Below, piece after piece: positions 31,795-40,619 of a stretch of 42,888 nt of DNA. Both the position numbers and the translations under genes were made by a program. Under the pieces are notes generated by a model. It worked only from the letters and a program-made list of their open reading frames with translations, was not told the origin of the DNA and did not search any database. The stretch is from CAIUVD01 sp044338255. GTDB taxonomy: Bacteria; Planctomycetota; UBA11346. Within the stretch, counting starts at the first letter, position 1. Each line of letters begins with the position of its first letter. The stretch is from the NCBI GenBank assembly GCA_044338255.1, contig JBIILZ010000020.1:1-42888 (forward strand), given 5' to 3'.

Positions 31795-32909
31795 TGGATA
31801 TCGTCCACATCAACGAAGCTTTCGGGGGCGGCGCCGCACGCCACGTCATCGACCTCGCCAGCGCCCAGGTCAGGCACCACCATCGCGTGCGGGTCATCTA
31901 CTGCCCGAGCCAGGTTGATCTGCAGGCCGAGACCCTGATGCGTGCGACTCCCGGGATCACCTGGCTACCGGTGAGAATGGCGAAGGGACCCTCGGCCCGA
32001 GATGTACTCATCATCTCCCGCATCATCGGGCTCATCCGCGAGAGTGGCAGGCCGCAGCTCATCCACTGCCACTGCAACAAGGCCGGACTCATGGGTACCG
32101 TCATCGCGACCTGCCTACGGGTGCCCTTCATCTATACACCGCATGCCTTCTACTCGATGCAGCCGCGTCTATCGCGGCCGCTACGCGCCGTCACCCTGGC
32201 CGTGGAGCGGCTCCTTTCGCGGCGCGCCGATACGACCATGTTGCTGAGCCGAAAAGAAGCTGATTTCGTCACCCTCAACGGATTCAATGGTGGTCGTTTC
32301 CGCATCAGTACCAATGGCGTCACGGCCTACAGCGTGGAGCATAGTGCCGCCCTGCGAGAGGGTCGGCAGCGGCACGCCGGGGGACCACTGGTGATCGGCT
32401 TCCTCGGCCGCCTGTCGTATCAGAAAGGCGTCGACATCCTACTCGCCGCCATCCGCGCCTCCGCCGGCCGCGACTACCATGTCGAGATCCATGGCTTCGG
32501 CCCCGTTGAGCCGCTGGTGCGTTCAGCGGTACGCGACTTCCCCGAGCGCATCAGCTTCCATGGCCCGTCCAACGGTCCGCAGGTGATGTCCCGCTTCGAT
32601 GTCCTGGTAATGCCCAGCCGTTACGAAGGCTTCCCCTATGTCCTGCTCGAAGCCGTGGCCCATGGTCTGCCGATCATCACCACCGATGTCGGCGGCGTTG
32701 ATGAGATGGTCGCCCACGAGTGGAACGGAGTGGTCCTACGCGGCGAACCTATCGCCGCCCTCACCGAGGTCTTCGATCATATCACCAGCCGTGATTGGCA
32801 GCGCCTCGGACTGCATTCCCTGCTGCTGTCCGGGCGCAATACCATTGCGGGCATGTACCAGCGGATCATGGACGCGTACGAAGAGATCCTGGCGACGCGG
32901 GGCAAATGA
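31794..32909 (+). CDS. GT4-family glycosyltransferase
   Basis: This 371-residue GT-B enzyme starts at ATG 31794, sharing a base with the upstream stop. The N-terminal domain has INEAFGGGAARHVIDLASAQ and HCHCNKAGLMG, with YTPHAFYSM typical of EpsD/GT4 acceptor domains. The donor domain has VIGFLGRLSYQKGVDILLAA, EIHGFGPVEPLV and LVMPSRYEGFPYVLLEAVAH, followed by GLPIITTDVGGVDEMV. It likely adds a sugar to the lipid-linked repeat unit. It is the last gene of the plus-strand EPS operon and directly abuts, with no gap, the stop of the convergent 1653-residue gene. Confidence 0.88.
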   Translation: MDIVHINEAFGGGAARHVIDLASAQVRHHHRVRVIYCPSQVDLQAETLMRATPGITWLPVRMAKGPSARDVLIISRIIGLIRESGRPQLIHCHCNKAGLMGTVIATCLRVPFIYTPHAFYSMQPRLSRPLRAVTLAVERLLSRRADTTMLLSRKEADFVTLNGFNGGRFRISTNGVTAYSVEHSAALREGRQRHAGGPLVIGFLGRLSYQKGVDILLAAIRASAGRDYHVEIHGFGPVEPLVRSAVRDFPERISFHGPSNGPQVMSRFDVLVMPSRYEGFPYVLLEAVAHGLPIITTDVGGVDEMVAHEWNGVVLRGEPIAALTEVFDHITSRDWQRLGLHSLLLSGRNTIAGMYQRIMDAYEEILATRGK

Positions 32910-35900
32910 TCAGAAGCGTGCGAACTTGGCCAGGCTGTTAATGGTATTCGACAGCAGGTCATCACCCGGATTCGTGAACAGCAGACGCACACCCTGACCA
33001 GCAATCGAAGGCTGGACCTGTCCGGGGTCGATCGCGACTTCGACCAGGAAAGCATCGTCGAAGGTTGTCTGCAAATCGGCGACCCGTTGCTGATCCGGAC
33101 GGTTGGGAGCCTGAGAGATGCTCGTCACCCGGCCGGTGACGATGACACCGTCGCTCAACAGGCGGGCGAAGACGCGGTCACCGACCGCCACCCGCTCATA
33201 AGCGGAGCGGTTGATCAGGCCACGGATGACGGTGGTCCCCGAACGGATCAACGAGACCACCGGCTGGCCCTCGCTGAGCCACGTGCCATTGCCAGCAAGG
33301 ACGCGCCACACCTGACTGTCTTCAGCGGTCTGCAAGGGCGCCGAAGCGAGCTGTTCGAGACGGGCACGCTCGGCGTCGATGCTCTTTTGCAGTTCCACCA
33401 TCTGCTGGCGGAGCTCATTGGCCTGGACCGCCACCTGCGGATCGACGGATTCCTCGGGGATGGCCGCGAGCGTCCGCTCGAGGTCGTGGAATTGGGTTTG
33501 CATGCGCTCGAGGCCGCCGCGATCAAGCTTGTCGTTGATGACCACGGCAAGATCCGTGCCGGCGACAAGATGCTCGCCGACTTCGCGCTTATGCAGCGCG
33601 AGGAGACCTTCGATGGGCGCGACCATCGTCCGCACTTCGGCGTCGACCACGGCTTGATTGCTGTAAGGCCGCGACCACGCGACCAGCAACACGGTACCGC
33701 CGACCAGTCCGCACATCAGCAGGGGCGTGCCGCCGACCGCCAGCCACCACCACGGACCGCGCCCGGCCGGTACCTGCACCGGCACCACCTCACGTTCCTG
33801 GCGCACCGAGGCGATGCGCGGCCGACCGATCACCGAGGTGAATCCGGACGGCGCCGGCCGCAGGCCATCATCGGCCACCCGCCGCACCAGCGCCGAGGTC
33901 ACCGGCCGCGCCAGGCGCCCGGGAGCCGAGCCGTTTCCCGGCCCGTCGGAGAGCGCCTGGCGCGTACCCGAGGCATATTCAAAGCGCGTGCCAGCGACCA
34001 AGGGCAGGTTCTTTTGTGTCAGGCCCGGGGCTTCGACCGACGGCGCCGAGACCGCCAGCTGCGCACTGCTGAAGCCGGTCGCCGAGGATGAACCTGTCAC
34101 CGAGGATGAACCTGTCGCCGAGGATGAACCAGTCGACTTCGTCGACGACACGGACTCCCCGAGGCGCGCGAGCAGTTCATCGCGTTCCTTGCGCAGGTTG
34201 CGGATACGGAACTTAGCGCGCGTCAGCTTGTCGCGCAGGCCGACCAGCTCATCGACCAGCTGAGTACCGACGCCAGCGGCATTGACCTGCGCCAGCTGCG
34301 CCCGCAGACGTGCGACTTCCTCGTGCAGCTGATCGCGTTCGCTGGTGGTCTGCGCCAGACGGGCGCGGACCTGGGCGAGCTCGCTCGCGGTCGTCTGCTG
34401 TTCGTTGCGCAGCTGCAGAACCTGCAGCTCAAGCTCGCGCATGCGCGCGTATTCCGCCGGTAGGCGATCGGCGGCGAAGGACTCACTCTCGGCGCGAACC
34501 AGTCGCCCGCGCACCTGCATGAGATCGGCGTTGACCCGTGACAGCTCGCTGAGCAGCTGCTCACGATCGGCAAGGACCTCGTGGATCTTGGTCTCGACCT
34601 GGGTGCGCCGGTCGTGATCGGAGTCGCGCGACAGGCCGGCATGCGCCTGGGCCAGCAGCAGCTCGCCCTTGAGGCGTTCGACCTCGATCTGCAACTGGTC
34701 GCGTTCATGCTGGGAATGTGTCGCCCGGCCTTCGAGCTCGGCAACCCGTGCACGCACCTGATCGCTCTGGCTCTGGGCCTCGGCCAGACCGCGGGTGAGG
34801 GCCTTGATGCGCTCCAGCTCCTGATCGAGCTGACGGCGTACGGCGGGCAGTTCGTCGCCGATGTCGCCACGGGCGATGGTTGACGAAAGGTCGCGGATCT
34901 GCTCGCTGAGACGTCCGCGTTCCGCCACCAGCTCGGAGATACGTTCTGCCGAATGCTCAGCGGCGCGTTCAGCGATCCGCGGATCCGCCGGCAACGGCTG
35001 GGCGTGGATCTGCTCGAGCTCCTTTTCAAGGACCTGCACGCGGGCCTGCGATTCGCCAAGGCGATCGCGGGCGGCCTTCAAGGAGACGCGATGCTCGACG
35101 GCGGCCGATTCGTGCTCACCATGCAGACGCGCTAGCTCGCGCCCCAGGCGGTCGCGTTCGGCGATGGTCGCCTGAAGGCTGGCGATGGTGCCATCACGGG
35201 CCGCCGTCGCTTGCGCCAGGTCGCTTTCGATCTGCTGCAGACGATCAGTAAGGACATGACGTTGGCCGTTGGCCTCGCTCGTCTGGCCGGCGCGCAGACG
35301 CTCGACTTCAGCACGCGCTTCGGCGAGATCGTGGATCAGCTTCTGGGCCTGGGCAGGAGCCACGAACTGGCTACTGAGATGTTCTTCGCCATCGATCGAC
35401 AGCTGCTGCAGGGCGGTATCCGGTGCGGCCTGATGGCGCTGCAGCCAATCGACCTGGTCTTCGAGTTCGACCTGGCGGGCGATGGCTTCCTTGAGGCGTC
35501 GCTCGCTGTCGATCGCCGATTGGGTGGCGACGGCGATCGACGCCGCATGCCGCGAATGCTCGGAGAAATGCTCGGAATGGAGCTTGTCCAGTTCCAGGCG
35601 CAGGTGATCGCGATCCGCGGTCAGGTCATCGACGCGGACCTGGAACTGGCTGTGCGACAGCGTCAGCTCCTGCACACGCCGACGCTCGGATTCAAGGTGG
35701 GCGTTGGCCTGCTCGAGCCGGTGCTGGGTTTCAGAAAGCCGGGCTTCAAGGGCTTCCACCGCCTTGTTGAGGCGGGCGGTTCCCGATTGGGCGGTGTCCA
35801 GGCGCGCGGAGCCGCTGCTGCGCTCCCCGCCGTTGTGGACCACGTCGGTGCCCTTGCGCTGGATCAGCTCATGCTGCAGCGATTCGCGTTCGGATTCGAG

Positions 35901-37871
35901 GCGCGCGTAGGCCCGGTTCAATTCCTCGAAGCGCTTCTTGGCCGCCGCCAGACCGACGCGGGCATCGTCGAGTTCACCGGTCAAGGCGTCGCTACGGCCG
36001 CGCAGCTCGCTGGCTTCGCGGCGACTGGCGGTGAGCTCTTCCTCAAGCGCCAGGGCCACCTGCTGCTGCTCATCGAGCCGACGCTTGGTGGCTTCGAACA
36101 TCGTCCGCAGGTGATTGACCTTGGCGGCGAGGGCCTCCATCAATTCCGGATCGACCTCGGCGCCCGGCGTCGACTGCGCGACCTGCGCCTGCATCAATTG
36201 CGCTTCGGCGTCCTGCAGGTGGCCGGACAGTTCGACCCGGCGGGCTTCAAGCATCGCCTGCAGCTCGACGGCGCGGCGCATCTCGGCCTGCAGTTCCTGA
36301 GTGCGATCGGCAAGGTGGGTTCGCGTATGGGTCAGCTCGCCGCGGACGCTGAAGAGTTCCTCCTCCATCTCGCCGACGCGCTTCTGGGCCGTGGTCAGCT
36401 GCACATCCAGTTCACGCATCACGTCCTGATGCAGGTCCTTGGTCACCTCCAGGGCGGTGACCGTGGAGCGCAGACGCTGTTCGCGCTCCTTCGAATTGGC
36501 GATGGCGCGATCGGCCGCTGCGCGCTGCTCGTCAAGCTGGCGCCTGAGGCGATCACGCTCATCGGTGAGCACCAGGATCTGGGCGCGGGCGCCGACCAGT
36601 TCGCCACGGACCTTGGCGAGGTCCTCGCGCAGCATGCCGACTTCGCCCGGCGTCTGCGCCACCCCCGGCTCGGCAGCGAGGTTGCGCAGACGCGCCACCA
36701 GGCGGATCAGCAAGGCTTCCGCGAGCGGGGCCATGGCCGTGGCGTCGTGGCCCTTAAGCTCGTCGGTAAGCTGGCGGATCTCGCCCTTGAGGTCGTCTTC
36801 ACCGATCAGCGTCTCTTCCGCCAAGCGATGGATTTCAGCGGCCAACGAGCGCACTTCAGCCATCGCCTGGGCGGCGTTGGCGACCTCATCGGCGCGTGCG
36901 GATTCGAGACTGGCGAGCATCTCGCGGGCCTCCATCAGATCGCGCGCATGCGTAGCCTGCAGCTCTGCGTAGGCGCGCTGGATGGCGTCGAGATCGGCCT
37001 CGGTCGATTTCAATTCCTTGCGCGCATCGCGCATGATGTTGCGGGCAGTGCTGGCGTGCGGCTGTTCCCAGCTGTCAGAAAGAGCCTTGAGCTCCTGGGT
37101 GTCGGACAACGAGGGTTTGACGTCGCGGGTCTGGTCGCGGAGATGCTCGGAAGTGCGCACCACCGGCACTAGGCCGGGGGGATTTTGCCCACCGTGTCTG
37201 CGTCCGACATGCTCGACCAGGCACGAGATGACCATGCGCGCAGCCATGATCGCGGCTTCCGCGTCGGTCTCAGGCTTGAAGCCGCGCAAGGCATCGATGG
37301 CCTCCCACAGCGCGTCATCCTGCATGCGGTTGGCAAGGTAGTCGGCAAGCCGCAGGATGTCCTCGGTGAGTCCGCGCAAGGTCGCGACATCGCTCACCGC
37401 CGCCGATAACTGGATGCCGATGACCGAGGCCATCTCACGGAGATGCGCCTGCGCCTGCGTACGCTGCTGCGGACGACCCTCGTTGAGCAGCCGGAAGGTG
37501 CTCAGGAAGGTGCGCAGCGGATCGGGCAAGGCATCCAATGACGTGCCAAGGGTCGCGGTCGGATCACTGCTCTCTTCCGCAGAGATGAAGATCCGCGAGG
37601 TGCTCGGCGTCGAGGTCTCATCGAGGTCGGGCGCCGCCAGAGGATTGTCGGTGCCCTCCAGGCGCGTCTCGCCGAGCGCGACTTCGCTCAGCGCCAGCAG
37701 CTCGCCGACCGTGTAATGACGTTGGCCTTCGGGATCGTAGGCATAGGTATCGGATTCGACCTGCCCGTGATGGCGGAAGAATCGGATCTGTTCGATCTGA
37801 AACGGGCCGGACCATTCCGCGCCGACATACAGATAGATCAGCGAGGTACTGGCAGGTGCCTGGTTGGACAT
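32910..37871 (-). CDS. Giant coiled-coil protein: GYF_2-like domain, coiled coil, one membrane span, HlyD-like adaptor
   Basis: This 1653-residue protein joins modules rarely seen together. Residues about 8-60 resemble a GYF_2 domain (LIYLYVGAEWSGPFQIEQI, then YDPEGQRHYTVGELLAL). A helical region follows to about 260. A Leu/Glu/Arg-rich coiled coil follows to about 1235. A Ser/Thr linker is next (about 1238-1268), then a basic region and one membrane span (WWWLAVGGTPLLMCGLVGG, about 1374-1398). The C-terminal 250 residues look like a HlyD/Alg44-type adaptor (RTMVAPIEGLLALHKREVGE, a helical hairpin, then NGTWLSEGQPVVSLI). It starts at ATG 37871, 83 bases after a membrane-protein gene on the same strand, and converges on the EPS operon. 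The N-terminal part should be cytoplasmic and the adaptor periplasmic. A scaffold or tether for polymer export is my inference. Confidence 0.8.
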   Translation of the reverse strand: MSNQAPASTSLIYLYVGAEWSGPFQIEQIRFFRHHGQVESDTYAYDPEGQRHYTVGELLALSEVALGETRLEGTDNPLAAPDLDETSTPSTSRIFISAEESSDPTATLGTSLDALPDPLRTFLSTFRLLNEGRPQQRTQAQAHLREMASVIGIQLSAAVSDVATLRGLTEDILRLADYLANRMQDDALWEAIDALRGFKPETDAEAAIMAARMVISCLVEHVGRRHGGQNPPGLVPVVRTSEHLRDQTRDVKPSLSDTQELKALSDSWEQPHASTARNIMRDARKELKSTEADLDAIQRAYAELQATHARDLMEAREMLASLESARADEVANAAQAMAEVRSLAAEIHRLAEETLIGEDDLKGEIRQLTDELKGHDATAMAPLAEALLIRLVARLRNLAAEPGVAQTPGEVGMLREDLAKVRGELVGARAQILVLTDERDRLRRQLDEQRAAADRAIANSKEREQRLRSTVTALEVTKDLHQDVMRELDVQLTTAQKRVGEMEEELFSVRGELTHTRTHLADRTQELQAEMRRAVELQAMLEARRVELSGHLQDAEAQLMQAQVAQSTPGAEVDPELMEALAAKVNHLRTMFEATKRRLDEQQQVALALEEELTASRREASELRGRSDALTGELDDARVGLAAAKKRFEELNRAYARLESERESLQHELIQRKGTDVVHNGGERSSGSARLDTAQSGTARLNKAVEALEARLSETQHRLEQANAHLESERRRVQELTLSHSQFQVRVDDLTADRDHLRLELDKLHSEHFSEHSRHAASIAVATQSAIDSERRLKEAIARQVELEDQVDWLQRHQAAPDTALQQLSIDGEEHLSSQFVAPAQAQKLIHDLAEARAEVERLRAGQTSEANGQRHVLTDRLQQIESDLAQATAARDGTIASLQATIAERDRLGRELARLHGEHESAAVEHRVSLKAARDRLGESQARVQVLEKELEQIHAQPLPADPRIAERAAEHSAERISELVAERGRLSEQIRDLSSTIARGDIGDELPAVRRQLDQELERIKALTRGLAEAQSQSDQVRARVAELEGRATHSQHERDQLQIEVERLKGELLLAQAHAGLSRDSDHDRRTQVETKIHEVLADREQLLSELSRVNADLMQVRGRLVRAESESFAADRLPAEYARMRELELQVLQLRNEQQTTASELAQVRARLAQTTSERDQLHEEVARLRAQLAQVNAAGVGTQLVDELVGLRDKLTRAKFRIRNLRKERDELLARLGESVSSTKSTGSSSATGSSSVTGSSSATGFSSAQLAVSAPSVEAPGLTQKNLPLVAGTRFEYASGTRQALSDGPGNGSAPGRLARPVTSALVRRVADDGLRPAPSGFTSVIGRPRIASVRQEREVVPVQVPAGRGPWWWLAVGGTPLLMCGLVGGTVLLVAWSRPYSNQAVVDAEVRTMVAPIEGLLALHKREVGEHLVAGTDLAVVINDKLDRGGLERMQTQFHDLERTLAAIPEESVDPQVAVQANELRQQMVELQKSIDAERARLEQLASAPLQTAEDSQVWRVLAGNGTWLSEGQPVVSLIRSGTTVIRGLINRSAYERVAVGDRVFARLLSDGVIVTGRVTSISQAPNRPDQQRVADLQTTFDDAFLVEVAIDPGQVQPSIAGQGVRLLFTNPGDDLLSNTINSLAKFARF
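34078..34131 (-). repeat. Three in-frame 18-bp tandem units in the coiled-coil protein linker
   Basis: Units at 34078-34095, 34096-34113 and 34114-34131 are GTC followed by GCCGAGGATGAACCT with one- or two-base changes. On the minus strand they encode the linker GSSSVTGSSSATG. They lie between the coiled coil and the membrane span, where length change should be tolerated. Confidence 0.85.
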
Positions 37872-37954
37872 GCGTATTTCCCGTGGGCCGTGCGCCGCCA
37901 GTGAATGAGCCGGAGCCTCGGACAGATCCCCCCGAACCTAGGTGGATATCCTGC

Positions 37955-38644
37955 CTATTCAACGACCTGAGGAGTTCTACCGGGGTCCTTCGCGGGCGTC
38001 TCCGAGGTAGGCGTCGAGCCCTGGACCGGTTCCGCAGGCGGTGCCGGGTTCTCGGTCGTGGCTTGGTTCAACGTCAAGATCATGCCCACGGCACGCTCGC
38101 GATCGGGCTGAGCGCAGGTCGCCAGATCCAATTCGAGCAGGCGCCGCCGGGCCTCGACGGGCCGGCCGGCGGCAATCAGGGCCTCGATCTCATCGACCAG
38201 GGCCGCGCTCGGCAGCGGCGTCACCGCCCGTTGACGAGCGGCAGCAAACGCCGCCACCGCCTCGCGGGCGCGGGCAAGGGCGAGGAGTTCACGACCCTGC
38301 TCGGCGTAGAGTTGGGATGCCGCCTGCGGATGTCGCAAGAGGGCCGTACGGAACTTGCCCGCCTGCAGCAGCTCGGCGCCATGCGGCAGGGCGCGAGCGG
38401 CGGCGGCCTCGGCGGCGCGCTTGGCGCGGATCAGTTCTGCGACATGCACGGCGCGGAATCCGACCACCGCAATCAACCACGCGATGGCCCCGATCATCAC
38501 CACGCAGAGCACCAGAAGGAGGCGCACGAACAACGGCGGACGCGGCACACCATGCACAAAACCACGGCGCAACGCCGAGATCTGCTGCTGTTCGGCCTGC
38601 AAACGCCCGAGCAGGTCGTCAACCGATGGCTGTGTTGAAATCAC
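37955..38644 (-). CDS. Single-span membrane protein with helical repeat domain, unknown function
   Basis: This 229-residue protein starts at GTG 38644, with the good site AGGGAGG seven bases upstream. About 40 cytoplasmic residues (VDDLLGRLQAEQQQISALRR) lead to one membrane span (LFVRLLLVLCVVMIGAIAWL, about 38-62). The periplasmic remainder is Ala/Arg-rich and looks like TPR-type helices (TALLRHPQAASQLYAEQG, ALARAREAVAAFAAARQR). It ends in a Pro/Thr-rich tail. It is 83 bases ahead of the giant coiled-coil gene on the same strand, so the two are likely co-transcribed and may form one envelope complex. No family is recognised. Confidence 0.75.
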   Translation of the reverse strand: MISTQPSVDDLLGRLQAEQQQISALRRGFVHGVPRPPLFVRLLLVLCVVMIGAIAWLIAVVGFRAVHVAELIRAKRAAEAAAARALPHGAELLQAGKFRTALLRHPQAASQLYAEQGRELLALARAREAVAAFAAARQRAVTPLPSAALVDEIEALIAAGRPVEARRRLLELDLATCAQPDRERAVGMILTLNQATTENPAPPAEPVQGSTPTSETPAKDPGRTPQVVE

Positions 38645-38833
38645 CGACGTCCTCCCTGGCTGCAGAAGTATGAAGCAGGAACCGTGCCGGTGGAAAGCAC
38701 CTTCTCGACGAACCTCCTACTAACCCAACAAAACAATTAGCAGGCGCTCATGAACGTGCGAGCCGAACCCCAAACTTACGAACTGCGGAGCATCCCCCGT
38801 CTCCAAAACGAATGCTCAAGGAAATAAGGATTC
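38645..38833. other. Intergenic promoter region for the 229-residue gene
   Basis: This 189-base stretch is the first part of the 355-base gap between the 229-residue gene and purH. It should hold the promoter of the 229-residue gene, but I cannot pick a convincing -35/-10 pair. I see no gene in it. The remainder of the gap (38834-38999) is a dense set of inverted repeats. Confidence 0.5.
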
Positions 38834-38866
38834 AAAAAATCCTCGCGCGGGCCCGCACGGGCGCGC
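38834..38866 (-). terminator. Possible purH terminator
   Basis: On the minus strand a GC-rich interrupted stem (GCGCG with CGCGC, 38861-38865 and 38844-38848) is followed by six T residues (38839-38834). The stem has a bulge and a short tip, so the call is moderate. It lies about 130 bases after the purH stop. Confidence 0.4.
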
Positions 38867-38874
38867 CAGCGGGT

Positions 38875-38893
38875 CCAGGGGTAGCACCCCTGG
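38875..38893. repeat. Perfect 8-bp hairpin CCAGGGGT/ACCCCTGG
   Basis: CCAGGGGT (38875-38882) pairs with ACCCCTGG (38886-38893) around AGC. The surrounding GC-rich sequence, including CCGGGGCGTAGCGGGGGCGG, looks like the dispersed palindromic repeats found between genes in GC-rich bacteria. Only one copy is present in this window. Confidence 0.6.
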
Positions 38894-38928
38894 CCGGGGC
38901 GTAGCGGGGGCGGGCCCCCGCGAACACA

Positions 38929-38996
38929 GGTGCCAGCGATCGCAACGCGATCGTCAGCGAGCACCGCTCGCGCGCGAGCACAGCGAGCCTGGCACC
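38929..38996. other. Three-stem structured element downstream of purH
   Basis: GGTGCCAG (38929-38936) pairs with CTGGCACC (38989-38996). Inside, CGATCGC (38937-38943) pairs with GCGATCG (38947-38953) around AAC, and GCGAGC (38957-38962) with GCTCGC (38966-38971) around ACC. The third stem can also form with GCGAGC at 38983-38988. All stems are perfect. It begins four bases past the purH stop. A structured RNA, mRNA end or repeat element are all possible. It is not a tRNA: no anticodon or T-loop layout. Confidence 0.5.
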
Positions 38997-38999
38997 GAA

Positions 39000-40619
39000 C
39001 TAGTGCCGGAAGTGGCGCGTCCCCGTCATAACCATGGCAATGCCGGCGGCATCCGCAGCCGCGATCACCGCCGCGTCGCCCTTGCTCCCACCCGGCTGGA
39101 CAACCGCGGTAACCCCGGCGTTGATGAGGTTCAGCAACCCATCCGGGAAGGGGAAGAACGCATCGCTGGCCGCCACGCCGCCCTTGGCGCGGTCCTTGGC
39201 CAGAGTCGACGCAATCCACGTCGAGTTCACACGGCTCATCTGGCCGGCACCGGCGCCCACCAGCTCGCGCTCGCGAACAATGCAGATGGCATTCGAGGTC
39301 AGGTGCTTGCACACCAGCCAGGCAAATTCGAGATCAGCCAGCTCCGCCGCCGTCGGGGCGCGCTTGCTGGCGACGGTGAGCGTGGCGGGTTCCCAGCCGA
39401 CGCGGTCGTAGTCCTGCAACAGCAGACCGCCGAGGACGTTCTTGGCATACAGCGCCCCACGCGGGATCGGCTGCCAGGCGCCGACCGCGAGCAGACGCAC
39501 GTTGGCCTTCCACTTGGGCTTGGTGGTGAGGATCGCCAAGGCTTCGGGAGTGAACTCAGGGGCGATGACGACCTCGACGAACTGGCGCGGAACCATGGCC
39601 TCGGCGGTGGCGGCATCGACGGGGCGGTTGAGGGCGATGATGCCGCCGAAGGCTGCCTGCGGATCGCCGTCATAGGCGCGCGCGAAGGCGGTCGCGAGAT
39701 CGACGCTGGTGGCGCAGCCACAGGGATTGGCGTGCTTGAGGATGGCGCAACCGGGAGCGGCGAACTCGTTGACCAGCTTCCAGGCCGCGTCGGCATCCAT
39801 GAGGTTGTTGAACGAGAGCTCCTTGCCGTTGAGCTGGCGGAGCTTGGTGACGCAGGTGGCGCCGGGCGTACGAATGTCGAACAGCGCCGCCTGCTGATGC
39901 GGATTCTCGCCGTAGCGCAGATCCATGACCTTTTTCAGTGGCAGGGCAAGCTCGCTGGGGAACTGCTCCTCGGCCGGGAAGCCGGCGATGCGCGTCAGCT
40001 CATCGGCGATCAGCGCGTCGTAGCGCGCGGTGGTGCGGAAGACGGTGCGCGCGCATTGCTGCCGGAAAGCGAGCGTGGTGGCGCCGGCCTGGGCGGCCAT
40101 TTCGCTGAGGCAGCGGGCGTAGTCGGCAGGCTCGACGATGACCGTGACAAACGCATGATTCTTGGCCGCCGAGCGCAGCATCGACGGACCACCGATGTCG
40201 ATCTTCTCGATCTTGTCGGCGGTGCTGACCCCGGGCTTGTCAGCGGTGGCCTCGAAGGGATAGAGGTTGACCACCACCAGGTCGATCATGCCGATGCCAT
40301 TGGCCTGGGCGGCGGCAACGTGATGGGCATCATCGCGGACGCACAGCAGCCCACCGTGGATCTTCGGATGGAGGGTCTTCACCCGCCCATCCATCATCTC
40401 CGGGAAGCCGGTGTACTCGGCGACTTCGATCACCGGCAGGCCCGCCGTCTTCAGCGCCTGATAGGTGCCGCCGGTCGACAGCAGCTCGACGCCGTAGCCG
40501 TGCAAGGCGGTGGCGAATTCAACGATGCCGGTCTTGTCGAAAACCGACAGAAGTGCGCGCTGGATGGGCTGGGACGAGAGCGAAGTCGTAGTCATGGGCG
40601 TAGTCATGGGCGTAGTCAT
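39000..40619 (-). CDS. purH: Bifunctional AICAR formyltransferase / IMP cyclohydrolase
   Basis: PurH does the last two steps of IMP synthesis. The 539 residues show the N-terminal cyclohydrolase (RALLSVFDKTGIVEFATAL, STGGTYQAL, GFPEMMDGRVKTLHPKIHGG, DLVVVNLYPF). They also show the C-terminal formyltransferase with its catalytic Lys-His in CAILKHANPCGCA, plus GENPHQQAALF near the domain junction and VQPGGSKGD. The protein is full length and ends TGTRHFRH. The start is uncertain: three ATGs (40619, 40607, 40595) lie in a perfect 12-bp tandem array that repeats Met-Thr-Thr-Pro, and none has a clear ribosome binding site. Homology begins about 18 residues later. A structured element and possible terminator follow. 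The MFS gene is divergent, with 120 bases between. Confidence 0.95.
   Translation of the reverse strand: MTTPMTTPMTTTSLSSQPIQRALLSVFDKTGIVEFATALHGYGVELLSTGGTYQALKTAGLPVIEVAEYTGFPEMMDGRVKTLHPKIHGGLLCVRDDAHHVAAAQANGIGMIDLVVVNLYPFEATADKPGVSTADKIEKIDIGGPSMLRSAAKNHAFVTVIVEPADYARCLSEMAAQAGATTLAFRQQCARTVFRTTARYDALIADELTRIAGFPAEEQFPSELALPLKKVMDLRYGENPHQQAALFDIRTPGATCVTKLRQLNGKELSFNNLMDADAAWKLVNEFAAPGCAILKHANPCGCATSVDLATAFARAYDGDPQAAFGGIIALNRPVDAATAEAMVPRQFVEVVIAPEFTPEALAILTTKPKWKANVRLLAVGAWQPIPRGALYAKNVLGGLLLQDYDRVGWEPATLTVASKRAPTAAELADLEFAWLVCKHLTSNAICIVRERELVGAGAGQMSRVNSTWIASTLAKDRAKGGVAASDAFFPFPDGLLNLINAGVTAVVQPGGSKGDAAVIAAADAAGIAMVMTGTRHFRH

Noticed and set aside
35211..37172. A 653-codon plus-strand open frame opposite the coiled-coil gene
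   Set aside because: It is a shadow of the Leu/Glu/Arg-rich coiled coil on the other strand, with no ribosome binding site and no protein-like domain. High GC keeps many antisense frames open here.
38929..38996. A tRNA gene, because of the cloverleaf-like stems
   Set aside because: Stem lengths, loops and the lack of an anticodon stem, T-loop or CCA-like end do not match a tRNA.
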